A DNA stretch of 64,000 bases, taken from NCBI GenBank assembly GCA_033557465.1, contig CM066034.1:414944159-415008158 (forward strand). Reading direction: 5' to 3'. The number at the start of each line of letters is the position of its first letter. Position 1 is the stretch's first letter. The position numbers and the translations under genes are program-made. The stretch comes from Ichthyophis bannanicus. Its lineage: Eukaryota; Chordata; Amphibia; Gymnophiona; Ichthyophiidae. Below are positions 1-10,190 of the stretch, piece by piece. Below the pieces are notes generated by a model. The model saw only the letters and a program-made list of their open reading frames with translations, was not told where the DNA came from and did no database searches.

Positions 1-799
1 GGGCTCCTTCTCAGAAGTTCCCACACCAACAGGCATGGGAAAGGGATTTTGGGAGACAGCTTGATGAGCAAGAATGGATGAGGGTGAGAGAGAATCAAAC
101 ACATCAAGTTCTATCAGTATCAGTGAGGGAGACCTCATATCAGCTCCTTTATCGCTGGTACTATACCTCCGCAAGACTTCACAGGATATACCCTACCACA
201 TCCGAGCGGTGTTAGAGACAATGTGGAATGATTGGTACTTTTATTCATGTCTGGTAGGACTGTCCATTGGTCCTTCCCTATTGGGGGTGGGGGGTATTAG
301 AAATCAAGTGAAATTTATATACTGTTTAGATTTTGGTCTTGACATGGGTGTCTGCTTGTTGGGGATCTCGCCTGAAAGGGTGCCCAGGAAGTGTCTTCAG
401 CCAGTTCAGGCCTGCATACAAGCAGCCCAGAGTGAGATCGCCCAGGCCTGGAAGCAGTCATTGCTACCGGAGATGGACCAGTGGAAGACCCGGTTGCGCA
501 GGTACATCTTGATGGAGCAACTTACAGTCCTGAGGTACCAGAAGAGAAAGAGATTCTGCAAGTGTTGGGAACATTTGTTGGACTATTTAGGGAGCTGAGA
601 TACCTTTCATATGGAAGGGGGAGGAGGCTTGGGTGGGGGAGAGGGCGGGGGAAGGGAATATTACTCTGTTTGGTTGAGTGCAGTTCATGGTGCAATGTAA
701 ACATTACAAAAACAGTTTGGTTGTTGTTGCAGAGCTGCTGTTGATGTATATTTGGTTGGTGTGCCAAACGTTCAATAAAATTAAATATATTAAAAAAAA
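1..799 (+). mobile_element. 3' end of an L1-clade LINE
   Basis: The window opens inside ORF2 of an L1/Tx1-clade LINE. The open frame at 74-598 ends in a tryptophan- and leucine-rich tail (WKQSLL, RRYILMEQL, CWEHLLDYL) of the type seen at the C-terminus of L1-clade ORF2 proteins, past the RT and cysteine motif. A G-rich 3' UTR (600-770), a polyadenylation signal AATAAA at 774-779 and an A-rich end at 791-799 follow. Most of the 74-598 frame upstream of the tail reads poorly, so it has probably shifted frame. No target-site duplication can be checked because the 5' part lies outside the window. Confidence 0.65.
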
Positions 800-1311
800 G
801 GTACAGAGAAAAGCCACCAAAATGGTAAAGGGGATGGAAGGATACTCCTAGGAGGAGAGGCTTAAAAGGTTAGGGCACTTCAACCAGACAGCTGAGGGGA
901 GATATGATAGAAGTCTATAAATTAATGAATGGAGTGGAACAGGTAAATGTAGATCCATTGTTTATGCCATCAAAAAAGTAGAAAGACTAGGGGACATACA
1001 ATGAAGCTATAGTGTAACCTGTTTAAGACTTATAAAATATTTTTTTTTCACTCAATGCGTAATCAAACTCTGGAATTCATTACCGGAGGATGTAGCAAAA
1101 GCTGTTAGTGTAGCTGGGTTTAAAAAAGGTTTGGACAAGTTTATTATAGAGGACTCAGGAAATCCACTGCTTGCCCCGGTACAAGCATTGTGGATCCTGT
1201 GTGTCTTTTTGGGAAACTGCCAGGTACTTGTGACCTGGATTGGCCATTGTTGGAAACAAGATACTGGCTTGATGAACCTTGGTCTGACCCAGTATGGTAT
1301 TTCTTATGTTC
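800..1311 (+). mobile_element. CR1 LINE 3' fragment
   Basis: 5'-truncated CR1 that begins in the RT C-terminal region ([15 protein letters not shown]; then a run equivalent to [15 protein letters not shown]) and ends with the family 3' end 'GGTCTGACCCAGTATGGTAT..CTTATGTTC'. It is the same family as the copies at 10191-11130, 20771-20945, 41690-41962, 57930-58556 and 60103-60862. It carries stop codons (TAG near 849) and is dead. It starts directly on the poly-A of the preceding L1 end. Confidence 0.85.
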
Positions 1312-1856
1312 AGAACTTTGCTGTGCAGCTAATCTTCTGCCAGCCCCGATACACTCATATAACCCTTCTTCTAAAATCACTTCACTAGCTCCCCTTCCCT
1401 TTTCATATCCAATTCAAACTTCTCTTTCTAACATATAAATGCATTCATTCTACTGCCTTTCCTCTCTTCTCTCTCCCTATACCCCTCCTCATGAACTCTG
1501 CTCCTCCTCTGGCTTCTTCTCTCTGTGCCCTTTTCTTCTTCTGCAAAATCCAGACTTCCATCTTTTCACCTTGCTGCTCCTTATGCATGGAACAAACTTC
1601 CTCTATCTTTACGTCAAGTCTCTTCTCTCCCCCTCTTCAAATCCATGCTAAAGGCTGACCCCTTTGAGGCCGTATTTGGATCCTAATCCCTTCTTCTCCT
1701 TGTCTCCTTTCCTATTTGAATCCCCTTTGTCTCTTGTTCTGTCTGTCTTGATTAGATTGTAAGCTCTACGAGCACGGAATGTCTTCCTTATATGATTGTA
1801 CAGTGCTTCATACGTCTTGTAGTGCTATATAAATGATTAATAGTTGTAGTAGCATC
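1312..1856 (+). mobile_element. L2-clade LINE 3' end
   Basis: In the first 150 bases, translation with frame breaks gives the L2 C-terminal signature (AAQLIFCQPRYTHITLLLKSL), matching the better copy at 14726-15313. The 3' UTR contains 'GATTAGATTGTAAGCTCTACGAGC' in pieces and 'TAGTGCTATATAAATGATTAATAG', and ends in (TAG)n-like repeats. The same tail appears reversed at 8031-8232 and 14528-14700. 5'-truncated and decayed. Confidence 0.75.
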
Positions 1857-1940
1857 ATCAAAGGATGAAGACTTTACTTCTATCTGCTATGAATCTGTTT
1901 CCTTTGATTGATGTCTCAGCTGCATTTGAGATCATTCTTT

Positions 1941-2231
1941 CTTATTTATTTATTTATTATTTATTTATAGTTTTTCTATACCGCACTATTTACCATCAGC
2001 GCGGTTCACAGTCAACAAAAATTGTACAATGAGGAATGATCTACGTTGAACTTACATTAAACAGGGTATATAACTTGGAGAACAGGTTAACTATGTACAG
2101 AGAGGTAGACTATTTATGGATCGGTAACAGTAAACATTTGCATGTTTTGGGCTAGGAGATAGCTCAACAATAGCTTGAGATAGCAGGAAGGGGGATCAAC
2201 AGAGGGGAGGAAGGCCTTGTGAAAAGCCTTG
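1941..2231 (-). mobile_element. L2-like LINE 3' tail, minus strand
   Basis: Begins with a (TTTA)n tail at 1950-1970, the reverse of (ATAAA)n. Then comes the conserved end block containing 'CTATACCGCACTATTTACC' and 'CAGCGCGGTTCACAG'. The same block occurs in the opposite orientation at 4918-5105, so this is a repeat family. No coding sequence remains. Confidence 0.7.
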
Positions 2232-3195
2232 TTATTTAGACTTCACGAGATCGGTATTTCTCAAAGAACATACAATTCTTTTCTGTCAGACTGTGGAATT
2301 CAAGTAAGGTCAGCTGATATATATTCTTCTTGACGTCATTTTACTTTAGGAGTTCCTCAAGGGTTCACACTCTCCTCTATGCTGTTTAACATTTATATTA
2401 CAGGTATCTGCAAATTATTTACTGGATTGGATCTTGCTTATCAGATTTATGCTGATGACATTAAGTTCTTCATTCCTATTACTTGCACACTAAAAAATGG
2501 TCACGATTATGTTGCCCTGAGTATTAGGACTTTTAAAACTTTGAAAACTTGGATGTCATATAATAAGTTGGTTCTAAATGTCAAAAAAACAGATACTTTA
2601 CTTGACCTGGGCCTTGCCTCGATCGGTTCCTACTCATTTGAAGGTTGATGAGCAGATTTTCCCAATACTTACTAAGATTAGGAACTTAGCAACAGATTCA
2701 AAAGGTATCCAGGGCTGCATTCTACAAATTGAGTATTATTCACAGATCTAAAACTTTTTTATTGAAGACTAATCTCTGAATGTTAGTTCAAGCTTTGATA
2801 ATTTCCACGTTGGATTATTGTTACAACTTGTTTCTTTGGCTCTCTACTTATGTGATTCACATCTTTCAGGTTGTTCAAAATGCTGCCTTATGAGTGGTCA
2901 TAGGGACCGAGTGCTTTGGTCATATCACTTCAGTTCTAAATAAACTCCACTGGTTGCCATCAAATAATGCATTATATATAAAGGTGCTCAAACTAGTTTA
3001 TAAGTCCATAAATCATGAAATCTCAATTAGTGTACTATCAGCTTTGAAGATTTATGGCCCTCCCCATACCTTGCGGTCTCAGACAAAACTGCGATTGGAT
3101 GTGCCTTGATTCCAATGCATGCCATTCCACAAGTTCCAGAAGTGCATCTTTTTCATGACTGCTTCCAAGCTATGGAATTTACTACCAATCGGAAC

Positions 3196-3523
3196 CAGGG
3201 CTGGTCCAAGGGTTTCTGCCTCCCCAGGGGGGGCTCAGCTTGGTGGAGGCAGCAGTTTAAAAGTGGTGGCTTTTTGCCACCACTGATTCCATCATCAGGG
3301 GCAGGGGTGGCAGTTTAAGCCAATGCTTTGGTGCCCGTGGCAGGCTATTTGCTTTGGCACACATGGCCTGCCGCTTCTGACCCCCCCTTTGACGTAACTT
3401 CCTGTCAGAGAGGGGGGGTCGGAAGTGGCAGGCCACATGTGCCAAAACACATAGCCTGCCGTGGGAGCTGTGCTTCCCACTGAGATCTAACGTCTAGCCT
3501 GCCTAGTGGACGGGCTGGACCTG
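3196..3523. mobile_element. hAT-type MITE, 328 bp, with 8-bp target duplication
   Basis: Ends are CAGGGCTGGTCC and (reversed) CAGGTCCAGCCCG, a short imperfect terminal inverted repeat of hAT type. It is flanked by perfect 8-bp direct repeats ATCGGAAC at 3188-3195 and 3524-3531. The centre (about 3340-3475) is an imperfect palindrome in which 'GTGGCAGGC..GCACACATGGCC' folds onto 'GGCAGGCCACATGTGCC'. No transposase frame is present, so it was mobilised in trans. Confidence 0.85.
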
Positions 3524-3795
3524 ATCGGAACTACAAATTACATCAGACATACTTTGCATATCCAGCTTTCTCTGTGATATGAAGGAGGTGATAACTATGC
3601 CTAAAGATTTATGTATTATAAACTGGCAGTAGAGACATACAAAGATTGATCTTATGCTCGTGCTTGACAGCCAATATTAAGGTTTTCAGTTTTGGTTTCT
3701 TCTCTCCTTTTTTAATGATTGTCTCTTTTATTGTATATGTAATTTTATGAATGTATTTATTATGATCCACCCAGAGATATAGGGGAACATTTTAA

Positions 3796-4068
3796 AAGCG
3801 CTATTCATGCTTTGGACGTCTGCAAATGGGCATGCAGATGTCCAAATCACAGAGATGTCTCTGGAGGCATTTTAGAAGCTGGTTCCGGAGACGTTCCCAG
3901 TGCAAGGACATCCAAGCCATGAAGGGGGCATGATGAAGGCATGTCCAGCATGTTCCCAAAAAACTTGGACATTCTCGTCTGATTTCAGAAACATCCTGCA
4001 TGTCCAAAGCCACATCACAGGCATGCCTGCTCCAGGTACAAAAAGGCATCAGAAAATGTGACATTTTA
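3796..4068. other. Unassigned AT/GC-mixed stretch, probably an old MITE fragment
   Basis: No coding potential. The start 'GGGGAACATTTTAAAAGCGC' and the repeated 'GCATGTCCA..' and 'GGACATCC' words look like a degraded non-autonomous DNA element, but I see no matching second end or target duplication. Confidence 0.3.
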
Positions 4069-4480
4069 ACTACTAGATAACGTCCTTGCACCAGTGCAGA
4101 CAAATAGGTTGTGTCCCCCTATCAGGAAATATGGAGCCAGAGTAAATATTCAAGAAATTTCTTATGACTTCATCCTGCTATACCAGTCGATACAGTTATG
4201 GGTACATCTCAGAATTCATACACAAGAATCCATGACTACACACAACCTCAGTGAGGACAGAAAAATTCAACACTACAAGGAACCATATCTATGTACAGGA
4301 TCATTTTCTGACAGAAGGCCTGTCAGGAGGATATGTGCCTTCAGGACCAACCACAGAGAAACCATAACAGGTCCTGAAATGGGCAAGCAGGAGTCAAGGA
4401 AAGGACATTTGCTGGTAAGTATAATGCCACCTTCCATATCATCCTGCAAGATCAGTCCAGACAAGTAGGATATACCAAAG
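4069..4480 (-). repeat. DIRS copy A 3' terminal repeat and internal complementary region
   Basis: The outer end 'TACTAGATAACGTCCTTG' (4071) is the imperfect reverse complement of 'CAAGGAAAGGACATTTGCTGG' at 4395-4415, which is followed by 'CAGTCCAGACAAGTAGG'. DIRS elements carry such an internal copy complementary to the element ends, used to template the circular intermediate. Copy B shows the same arrangement at 58791 and 59165. Confidence 0.6.
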
Positions 4481-5798
4481 CTAAGAATTCACTGGGCAGA
4501 AGACAAGGCAGCTTTCAAGACTTCTGAGCCAAAAGTTGTGTCCACCCGAACAAGTGGTAATGCTTGACAAAAGTGGAAACTGATGCCCACATTGCCAACT
4601 GACAAATGTCTGAGGTGGTAACTGAGCTATGCTTTGCCCAAGAGGATGCCTATGCCTGAGTGGAATGAGCACAGAAACCCTCCAGAACCAGCTGGTTATG
4701 CAACAGATACTCTGAGACAATGCCCTCCTTGATCCAGTGCCCCAGGTTAGACTTGGTGGCCGAGTCACCCTTACATGGGCCGCAAAAACCACAAATAGAT
4801 GGTCTGACTTGCAAAAGGAGTTAGTGACTTTGATATACTGGAGAAGCACTTTCCTAACATCCCTTGGCATTGTTCCATAGAAAAGGAGAGCTGGCAGACC
4901 AGCTGATTAACATGATCCTAATCCTGTATATAGTCCCATGTTGTATATAGTTCCATGATGTATATAGTTAGCCTGTGTTCCATGTTCAATACCCTGTTCA
5001 ATGTAAAACGCAGTGTGGCTTTTCCTGCTGTGCGAGTTTTGTTACCTGTGAACCGCGCTGATGGTAAATAGTGCGGTATAGAAAAACTATAAATAAATAA
5101 AATAAAAGATGATACCACCTTGAGCAAGAAGGGGGGATGGGCTGAATGTACACAGCTTCTCTGAAAATGACAAGTAAGGATCCCTGCATGATAATTCCAC
5201 AACTAAGAAGATGGTCTTAAAGTACAGATTAAGTGTGAGCAGCTTTAGGGGTTCAAAAGGCTCCAACATCATGGCATGGAGAACTAAGCAGAGATCCTAA
5301 GAGGGAATGATTGAAAACAGGGAGGACGCAGGTGTCGTACCTCCTGAAGGAAACAAAACACATTCAGGTGCAAGGCTATAGGCTGCCCTGCCACAGCCCC
5401 CTGAAACATGACAAGGCTGCCACCTGAACCTTCAAGAAACTAAGGAAAAGGCCCTCTTCCAGAATATCCTGAAGAAAGGTAAGCAAGGAAGGTAAGTCCT
5501 CTGTATTAGGACCAACCTGATGCTCATGACACCAATGCTCAAACAGGCAACAAGATGTGAACACAGGCAAGGCTGGAAGAACCCTTCTTGCTTTTAGGAT
5601 TGTAGAAATCATGGCAGGAGAATAGCCCTTGAATGGTAAATGTCACCTTTCAAGAGGCAAGCCACAAGCGAGAAGGGAGCTGGGTCATCCAGAAGCCCCT
5701 ACCACAACAGCCCTAAGGCTATAGGAAGTCACAGAGGAAATTCCCGCAGGAGCCACATCAGGTCCCTTAACTATGCGCTCCCTGGTGTTGCTCTATAC
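4481..5798 (-). pseudogene. DIRS copy A recombinase-region remnant
   Basis: Non-coding today, but colinear with DIRS copy B at 59240-59580 and 62835-63420. Both share, in the same order, a 'TGGTAATGCTTGACAAAAG' block, a 'TAAGGATCCC' block, a 'GGCTCCAACATCA' block and an 'AAGAGGCAAGCCA'-like block. Copies D and E place the tyrosine recombinase at this position. No catalytic residue can be read here because of frame breaks. A LINE tail (4917-5106) sits inside. Confidence 0.5.
4917..5106 (+). mobile_element. L2-like LINE 3' tail
   Basis: About 190 bp ending in (ATAAA)n. It contains 'GTGAACCGCGCTGATGG' and 'TAGTGCGGTATAGAAAAAC', the same end block as the minus-strand copy at 1941-2231. Severely 5'-truncated, as is usual for target-primed integration. 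It interrupts DIRS copy A. Confidence 0.75.
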
Positions 5799-5899
5799 CA
5801 GGGGTCGGCAACCCGTGGCTCCGGAGCCGCATGCGGCTCTTTCTCACCTTTGCCGCGGCTCCGGAGCACACTGCCCGCCCGGTATTTATGGCGTTATGG

Positions 5900-6167
5900 G
5901 CTCCCTCCCTTCTTCTGCAGCCGCGGCTCTCTGCCTCTTAGGGAACCGCGGCTGTGCTTTTAAAATCATCTCGGAGCCCTTCCTGTCTTGACGGGCTCCG
6001 TGCAGCATTGTCCCACCTCTAAAGGAAGTTGTTTACCACTTCCTTTGGAGGCGGGACAATGCTGCACGGAGCCCGTCAAGACAGGAAGGGCTCCGAGATG
6101 ATTTTAAAAGCACAGCCGCGGTTCCCTAAGAGGCAGAGAGCCGCGGCTGCAGAAGAAGGGAGGGAGC
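5900..6167. repeat. Near-perfect palindrome, 130-bp arms with 8-bp spacer
   Basis: The left arm 5900-6029 and right arm 6038-6167 are reverse complements with about two mismatches (near 6015-6019), separated by 8 bases (6030-6037). It is able to extrude as a cruciform or, in RNA, to form a 130-bp hairpin. It lies inside the hAT element, immediately next to its minisatellite. Confidence 0.9.
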
Positions 6168-6640
6168 TGACATGGAGGGAGGGGGGCTGACATGGATGGA
6201 GGGAGCAGATATGGATGGATGGAGGGAGGGGGGCTGACATGGAGGGAGGGAGCTGATATGGATGGAGGGAGGGGCTGACATGGAGGGAGGGAGCAGATAT
6301 GGATGGAGGGAGGGAGGGGGGCTGACATGGAGGGAGGGGGGCTGATATGTAGGGAGGGAGGGGCGCTGACATGGAGGGAGGGGGGCTGACCTGGAGGGAG
6401 GGAGCTGATATGGATGGAGGGAGGGGGGCTGACAGGGAGGGAGGGAGCTTGTATGGATGGAGGGAGGGGGGCTGATATGGAGGGATGGAGGGGGCTGACA
6501 TGGAGGGAGGGAGCTGATATGGATGGAGGGAGGGGGGCTGACATGGAGGGATGGAGGGGGCTGACATGGAGGGAGGGAGCTGATATGGATGGAGGGAGGG
6601 AGGGGGCTGACATGGAGGGATGGAGCACTGGTAATGGGGT
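6168..6640. repeat. G-rich minisatellite inside the hAT element
   Basis: Irregular tandem copies of a roughly 20-bp word pair, 'GGGAGGGAGCTGATATGGAT' and 'GGAGGGGGGCTGACATGG', alternating over about 470 bp. The minus strand is stop-free because the repeat has no stop in that frame and reads as a Pro/Ser/Ile repeat. I regard that as a by-product of the repeat, not a gene. Purine-rich on the plus strand. Confidence 0.85.
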
Positions 6641-6789
6641 TGAGGGGACGAGCACTGGAAATGAGCTGATTAGGGGAGGCTAGGACTGGTAATGAGCTGA
6701 TGGGGGGTAGGACTGGTATTGGGCTGATTAGGGGAGGCTAGCACTGGTAATGGGGTTGAGGGGGGATTAGCACTGGAAGGTACTGGGAG

Positions 6790-7020
6790 TGAGGACTGGA
6801 AAGGGGCTGATATTGGGGAGGGTTACTGGGACTGGAAATAGGCTGATGGAAAGAAGTGAAGAAAACGAAAGAAGAGATAAGAAATGGCAGATGGACCATA
6901 GACCACAGAAAGAGAGCTAAGAGAAGACAGGAAAGCAGAAGCCTCAGATCGGGACCAGCATGATCAAAGAATAAATTGGTCAGACAACAAAGGTAGAAAA
7001 AATAATTTTATTTCATATTA
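6790..7020. repeat. Shared internal block of hAT elements, copy 1
   Basis: Unique-looking 230-bp block (words include 'AAATGGCAGATGGACCATAG', 'CAGATCGGGACCAGCATGAT' and 'GGTCAGACAACAAAGGTAG'). It is found almost unchanged, in reverse, at about 44700-44960, with its distal half also at 43150-43240. Function unknown. Confidence 0.8.
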
Positions 7021-7336
7021 GTGATTTGACTACAAAATCATCATAATTTTGAAATCAAATATTGTTACTTGTTGTTGTGATATTTTCTGGCGTTTTTTTT
7101 TTTTGGTGTGTGAAGGAAGAGGGGTAGTCTTATACGGCGAGTATAGGCCAAACACCTATATTTTAACAGGAAAAGTAGGGGGTCGTATATAGCATTAAGG
7201 TAAGAAACAATATATGCAGTGTTAGATTTGTTTTAAATGTCGCAATGGTTTTGCGGCTCCCAGTTTTTTTTTTCCCTTCGGAAACGGGTCCAAGTGGCTC
7301 TTTACGTCTTAAAGGTTGCAGACCCCTGCTCTATAC

Positions 7337-8350
7337 AATAAAGAACATGCTCCACAAGTGGCCATGGAGGAAACACATACAGCAGTCACTGTTTTGGCCA
7401 GGGATGAACCAAGGTGTCGATGCCCTGGGAGCCTGCTTCCTTATAGTGACTGAAGAATCTGCACACTTTGGCACTGGATCAGATCAGTATCTGATCCATC
7501 TCAGGATGACCCCAGAGGTCCAGAATCTACCAAAATGCCAATTGGCTCAATTTCCACTTCCAGGGATTGAGGAAGTAGTGACTGAGAAAGTTCACTTCAC
7601 ATTGTCGATGCCCGCAGTGTGTTTTGCTGAGAGAACTAGGAGGTTCCTTTAAGCCCAGGAGAACAAGAGGGTCATTTCCAGGGCCACTCCGGCACTCTTC
7701 GTGCCCCCTTGCATGTTGACATATGCCACTGCCATGGCACTGTCCGAGAACACCTGGACTGTTTTGCCCCAGACTCAGGGACTGGAGGTGTAGATGGTCC
7801 AAACTAATGACCCTTGCCTTAAGGTGGCTGATGGGCCATGCTTCCTCCAGGCTTTTCTAATGACCCTGAGTCAATCAGCCTTCACAATGGACTCCCCAGC
7901 CAACCAGACTGATATCTGTCAACAGGAAGAGCCACAAAAGATAGTCCAGTGGCATGCCCTTCCTTAGATGCTGGGGCTGCCTTCACCAACGCAGACTGGA
8001 CACCACTGAAGGAAGGAGGGGAAGCCTGGTCTACTACTACTACTACTACTACTACTATTACTACTAAACATTTGTATAGTGCTACAAGATGTATGCAGCA
8101 CTGCATAGACACATGTAAAAGACGGCCCCTGCTCATCAGAGCTTACAATCTAGTCAAGACAGACAACACAGTAGCTGTGGACACGGGACACATCTAAGAG
8201 GAATGGTAAGGAAATACAAAGGTGAGTCAAGATCCAAGGTCTCAACATCCTGAGAGCTTGGAGACCAGCGAGACAGCAAGGGTGCCTCTGCAGTAGTCTC
8301 ATATGAGCTTGGGTCCAAGGAACCATTTTGATTGATGCTGCCATCAAGCT
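7337..8350 (-). pseudogene. DIRS copy A RNase H region
   Basis: The minus-strand translation shows DIRS RNase H and RT-connection motifs. 'VQVFSDSAMAVAYVNMQGG' at about 7700-7755 is the third-aspartate region, equivalent to the QMDNQVAMFYVIKQG box of copy E. 'MAASIKMVPWTQAHMRLLQ' at about 8285-8345 is equivalent to the HMAST..PLAHLHMRAAQW motif. A (TAC)n LINE tail interrupts at 8031-8232. No continuous frame remains. Confidence 0.65.
8031..8232 (-). mobile_element. L2 LINE 3' tail with (TAC)n end
   Basis: Starts with a pure TAC/CTA microsatellite (8031-8066), which is the tail. Then comes the end block 'CATTTGTATAGTGCTACAAG' and 'AGCTTACAATCTAGTCAAG', the reverse of the plus-strand L2 end at 1740-1850. 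Truncated after about 200 bp. It interrupts DIRS copy A. Confidence 0.8.
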
Positions 8351-8354
8351 GAGA

Positions 8355-10180
8355 ATCTGCAGGTAATCCTAAACTTGGAGCCTGCTGTGCCCAGAAGGCT
8401 GCCAGCTGAGACCACAACTTTCCCATGCTATCCTCAGGAGGAAGACCCTGCAAACATGAGTACTTCAATACTTCTCTACAATCCCACCACATGTGGTACA
8501 ACGTCCCCTTCACCCTGCATTACTGCAGAAAGCACTAGATGGCAGCACCCATACATTATGCAAGCATTTTGGCATAAGGTACTACCAAAGCAACACTTTA
8601 TACCCATGTTCTACCAAATTGGCAGCTACCGACAGTTTTGCAAGCCGCTGGATCAGTTGTTCCTACACCATCTCATCCCACTCCATCCCCAGGTCCTGTT
8701 GCCACTTAACTATATAATGCAACTTAGAGATTTCCTCCCCACTGAGCCCCCTGTAAAACTAAGACAGCAAATCTTTCCTTCCCAAGACCCCCATATGCAG
8801 ACCTCAAACCACGTCCAATTTTTCGCCAGCTCCGCAGCTGCCTCCTGCATATATCTACATATATGGAAAATAATCACTTCCCTCCAGCTTACAGAGATCC
8901 CACAAACCCTCAAATGACCAAATTGTTCCCCAATGATACAACTGATGTACCCGCTCAATCCCCAATGCTCCCATCTATTAAGTACTTGCCTATGCGGGCC
9001 CTCGCCGGGTTGAAAACAAATGGAGATTGCCATCACCAGTGAGACTTTTTTGCTGGCTAACAAATCCCGCCTGTTATGGCAACACAACCCTAACATGTGG
9101 CGGATGAAGGTGTTTGAGACTTCTCGCTCCCACCCTTTCCAAAGTAGATCTTCCAATGACCCCCTACCGGTACCAACACCTTTTCCAATCCTACCCGCTG
9201 CTTCAGAGGTTTGCGCAACTAGGAGTAGGCTGAGCTGTGACATAATAGCATGGGAGGTCTGGCAGCCCCAGCACCCCCCTTGTCCTTTGTCCTCTGGAGC
9301 GCTCGATGTGCAATCCTTGGTGCCCAACCCTTCCATACAAACCTGTCAATCTTATGCTGCACTGACTTAAGCCCCCCCCATTCGTACCTCCATTGGCAAA
9401 GCCTGGAAGAGGTAAAGAAACCGTGGCATGAGCATCATTTTAACCACTGCAATGTGACTCAACCAGGACAAGTACTGCTGCCCTCATTGTCTCAATAGAC
9501 TATCTACCTCCCCGTCGATAATTCCCCTCCAACAAATGTTCATGAGAGTTCCCTAATTGCACCCCCTGATACTGTATTTCCTTGGGAACCTACCTAAATG
9601 GGAGGGTACCCTGCAGTCATGCCTTCTGCTCCTCTAGGACTGTCAGGTTCAAAATCTCAGACTTTGTCCAATTTAATTGAAAGCCCGAAAGTCGGCCATA
9701 CTCTTGTTACTTCCACATGATTAAAGGAAGAGAGATACGTGGACATGTAACTGCCAAGATAATGTCGTCCGCAAATAAGGACACACTGTAGTCTCGCTTC
9801 TCCACCCTTATCCCCTGTATAGTCTTGCTTATTCAGAGGTGTGCTGCCAAGGGTTCCAATGTCAAGGTGAACAACAAGGGCGATAACGGGCACCCTTGCC
9901 TTGTCCCCCTCTGGATCGTAAAATAATTAGAACAACCTTCATTCACTTTGACACACGTGTGGGGATGCTGATATAAGACCCATACCCAGTTTACAAAGTC
10001 TACCCGAAACCCCATCTTTTCCATCACTCTGAACATGAACATCCAGGACATGTGGTCAAACGCCTTTTCCACATCTAAGGAAAGAAGTAATGCAGGCTCC
10101 TGATGCTGCCACATGTGGCAGATCAGATTAATAGTTTTCCAAATATTATCACCGGTCTGTAACCCAGGCACACACCCCGC
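8355..10180 (-). pseudogene. L1-clade ORF2, RT core and C-terminal part
   Basis: The RT core reads from 10171 down: the motif A region (LLLSLDVEKAFDHMSW, with catalytic Asp), then RGTRQGCPLSPLLFTLTLEPL (motif B). The YADD box lies in a decayed stretch near 9760-9830. The thumb region (LNRWEHWGLSGYISCIIGE, ISVSWREVIIFHICRYM) is at 8890-9000. Close to 8490 lies 'TLYHMWWDC', which fits the C-terminal CCHC motif typical of L1 ORF2 (H and last C visible). The frame is broken several times. Confidence 0.7.
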
Positions 10181-10190
10181 CTGATCTTAA

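Larger units (their letters stand above)
1857..3795 (+). pseudogene. Decayed L2-clade LINE RT, split by two insertions
   Basis: Fragments of one plus-strand reverse transcriptase. RT motif A (LIDVSAAFEII) lies at about 1905-1945. After an insertion, motif B (GVPQGFTLSSMLFNIYI) and the YADD box (YQIYADDIKFF) lie at 2345-2475. The thumb and C-terminal region (LNKLHWLPSNNALYIKVLKL) lies at 2930-3000. The 3' end with 'GATCCACCCAGAGATATAG' lies at about 3764-3783. The open stretches 2379-2648 and 2894-3109 are parts of this gene. It is interrupted by a LINE tail (1941-2231) and by a hAT MITE (3196-3523), and several frame breaks show it is not functional. Confidence 0.7.
5799..7328. mobile_element. 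Non-autonomous hAT element, 1530 bp, with 8-bp target duplication
   Basis: Ends are CAGGGGTCGGCAACC and, at the right, the reverse complement of CAGGGGTCTGCAACC. It is flanked by perfect 8-bp repeats CTCTATAC at 5791-5798 and 7329-7336, which is the hAT signature. There is no transposase. Contents from the left: a 130-bp-arm palindrome (5900-6167), a G-rich minisatellite (6168-6640) passing into degenerate copies (to about 6790), then a 230-bp unique block (6790-7020). The palindrome arm, minisatellite and unique block recur, inverted and colinear, in the different hAT element at 43413-46791. It lies inside DIRS copy A. Confidence 0.9.

Noticed and set aside
6076..6655. Minus-strand 163- and 183-codon Pro/Ser/Ile frames
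   Set aside because: They exist only because the underlying minisatellite lacks stops in those frames. No start context or domain.
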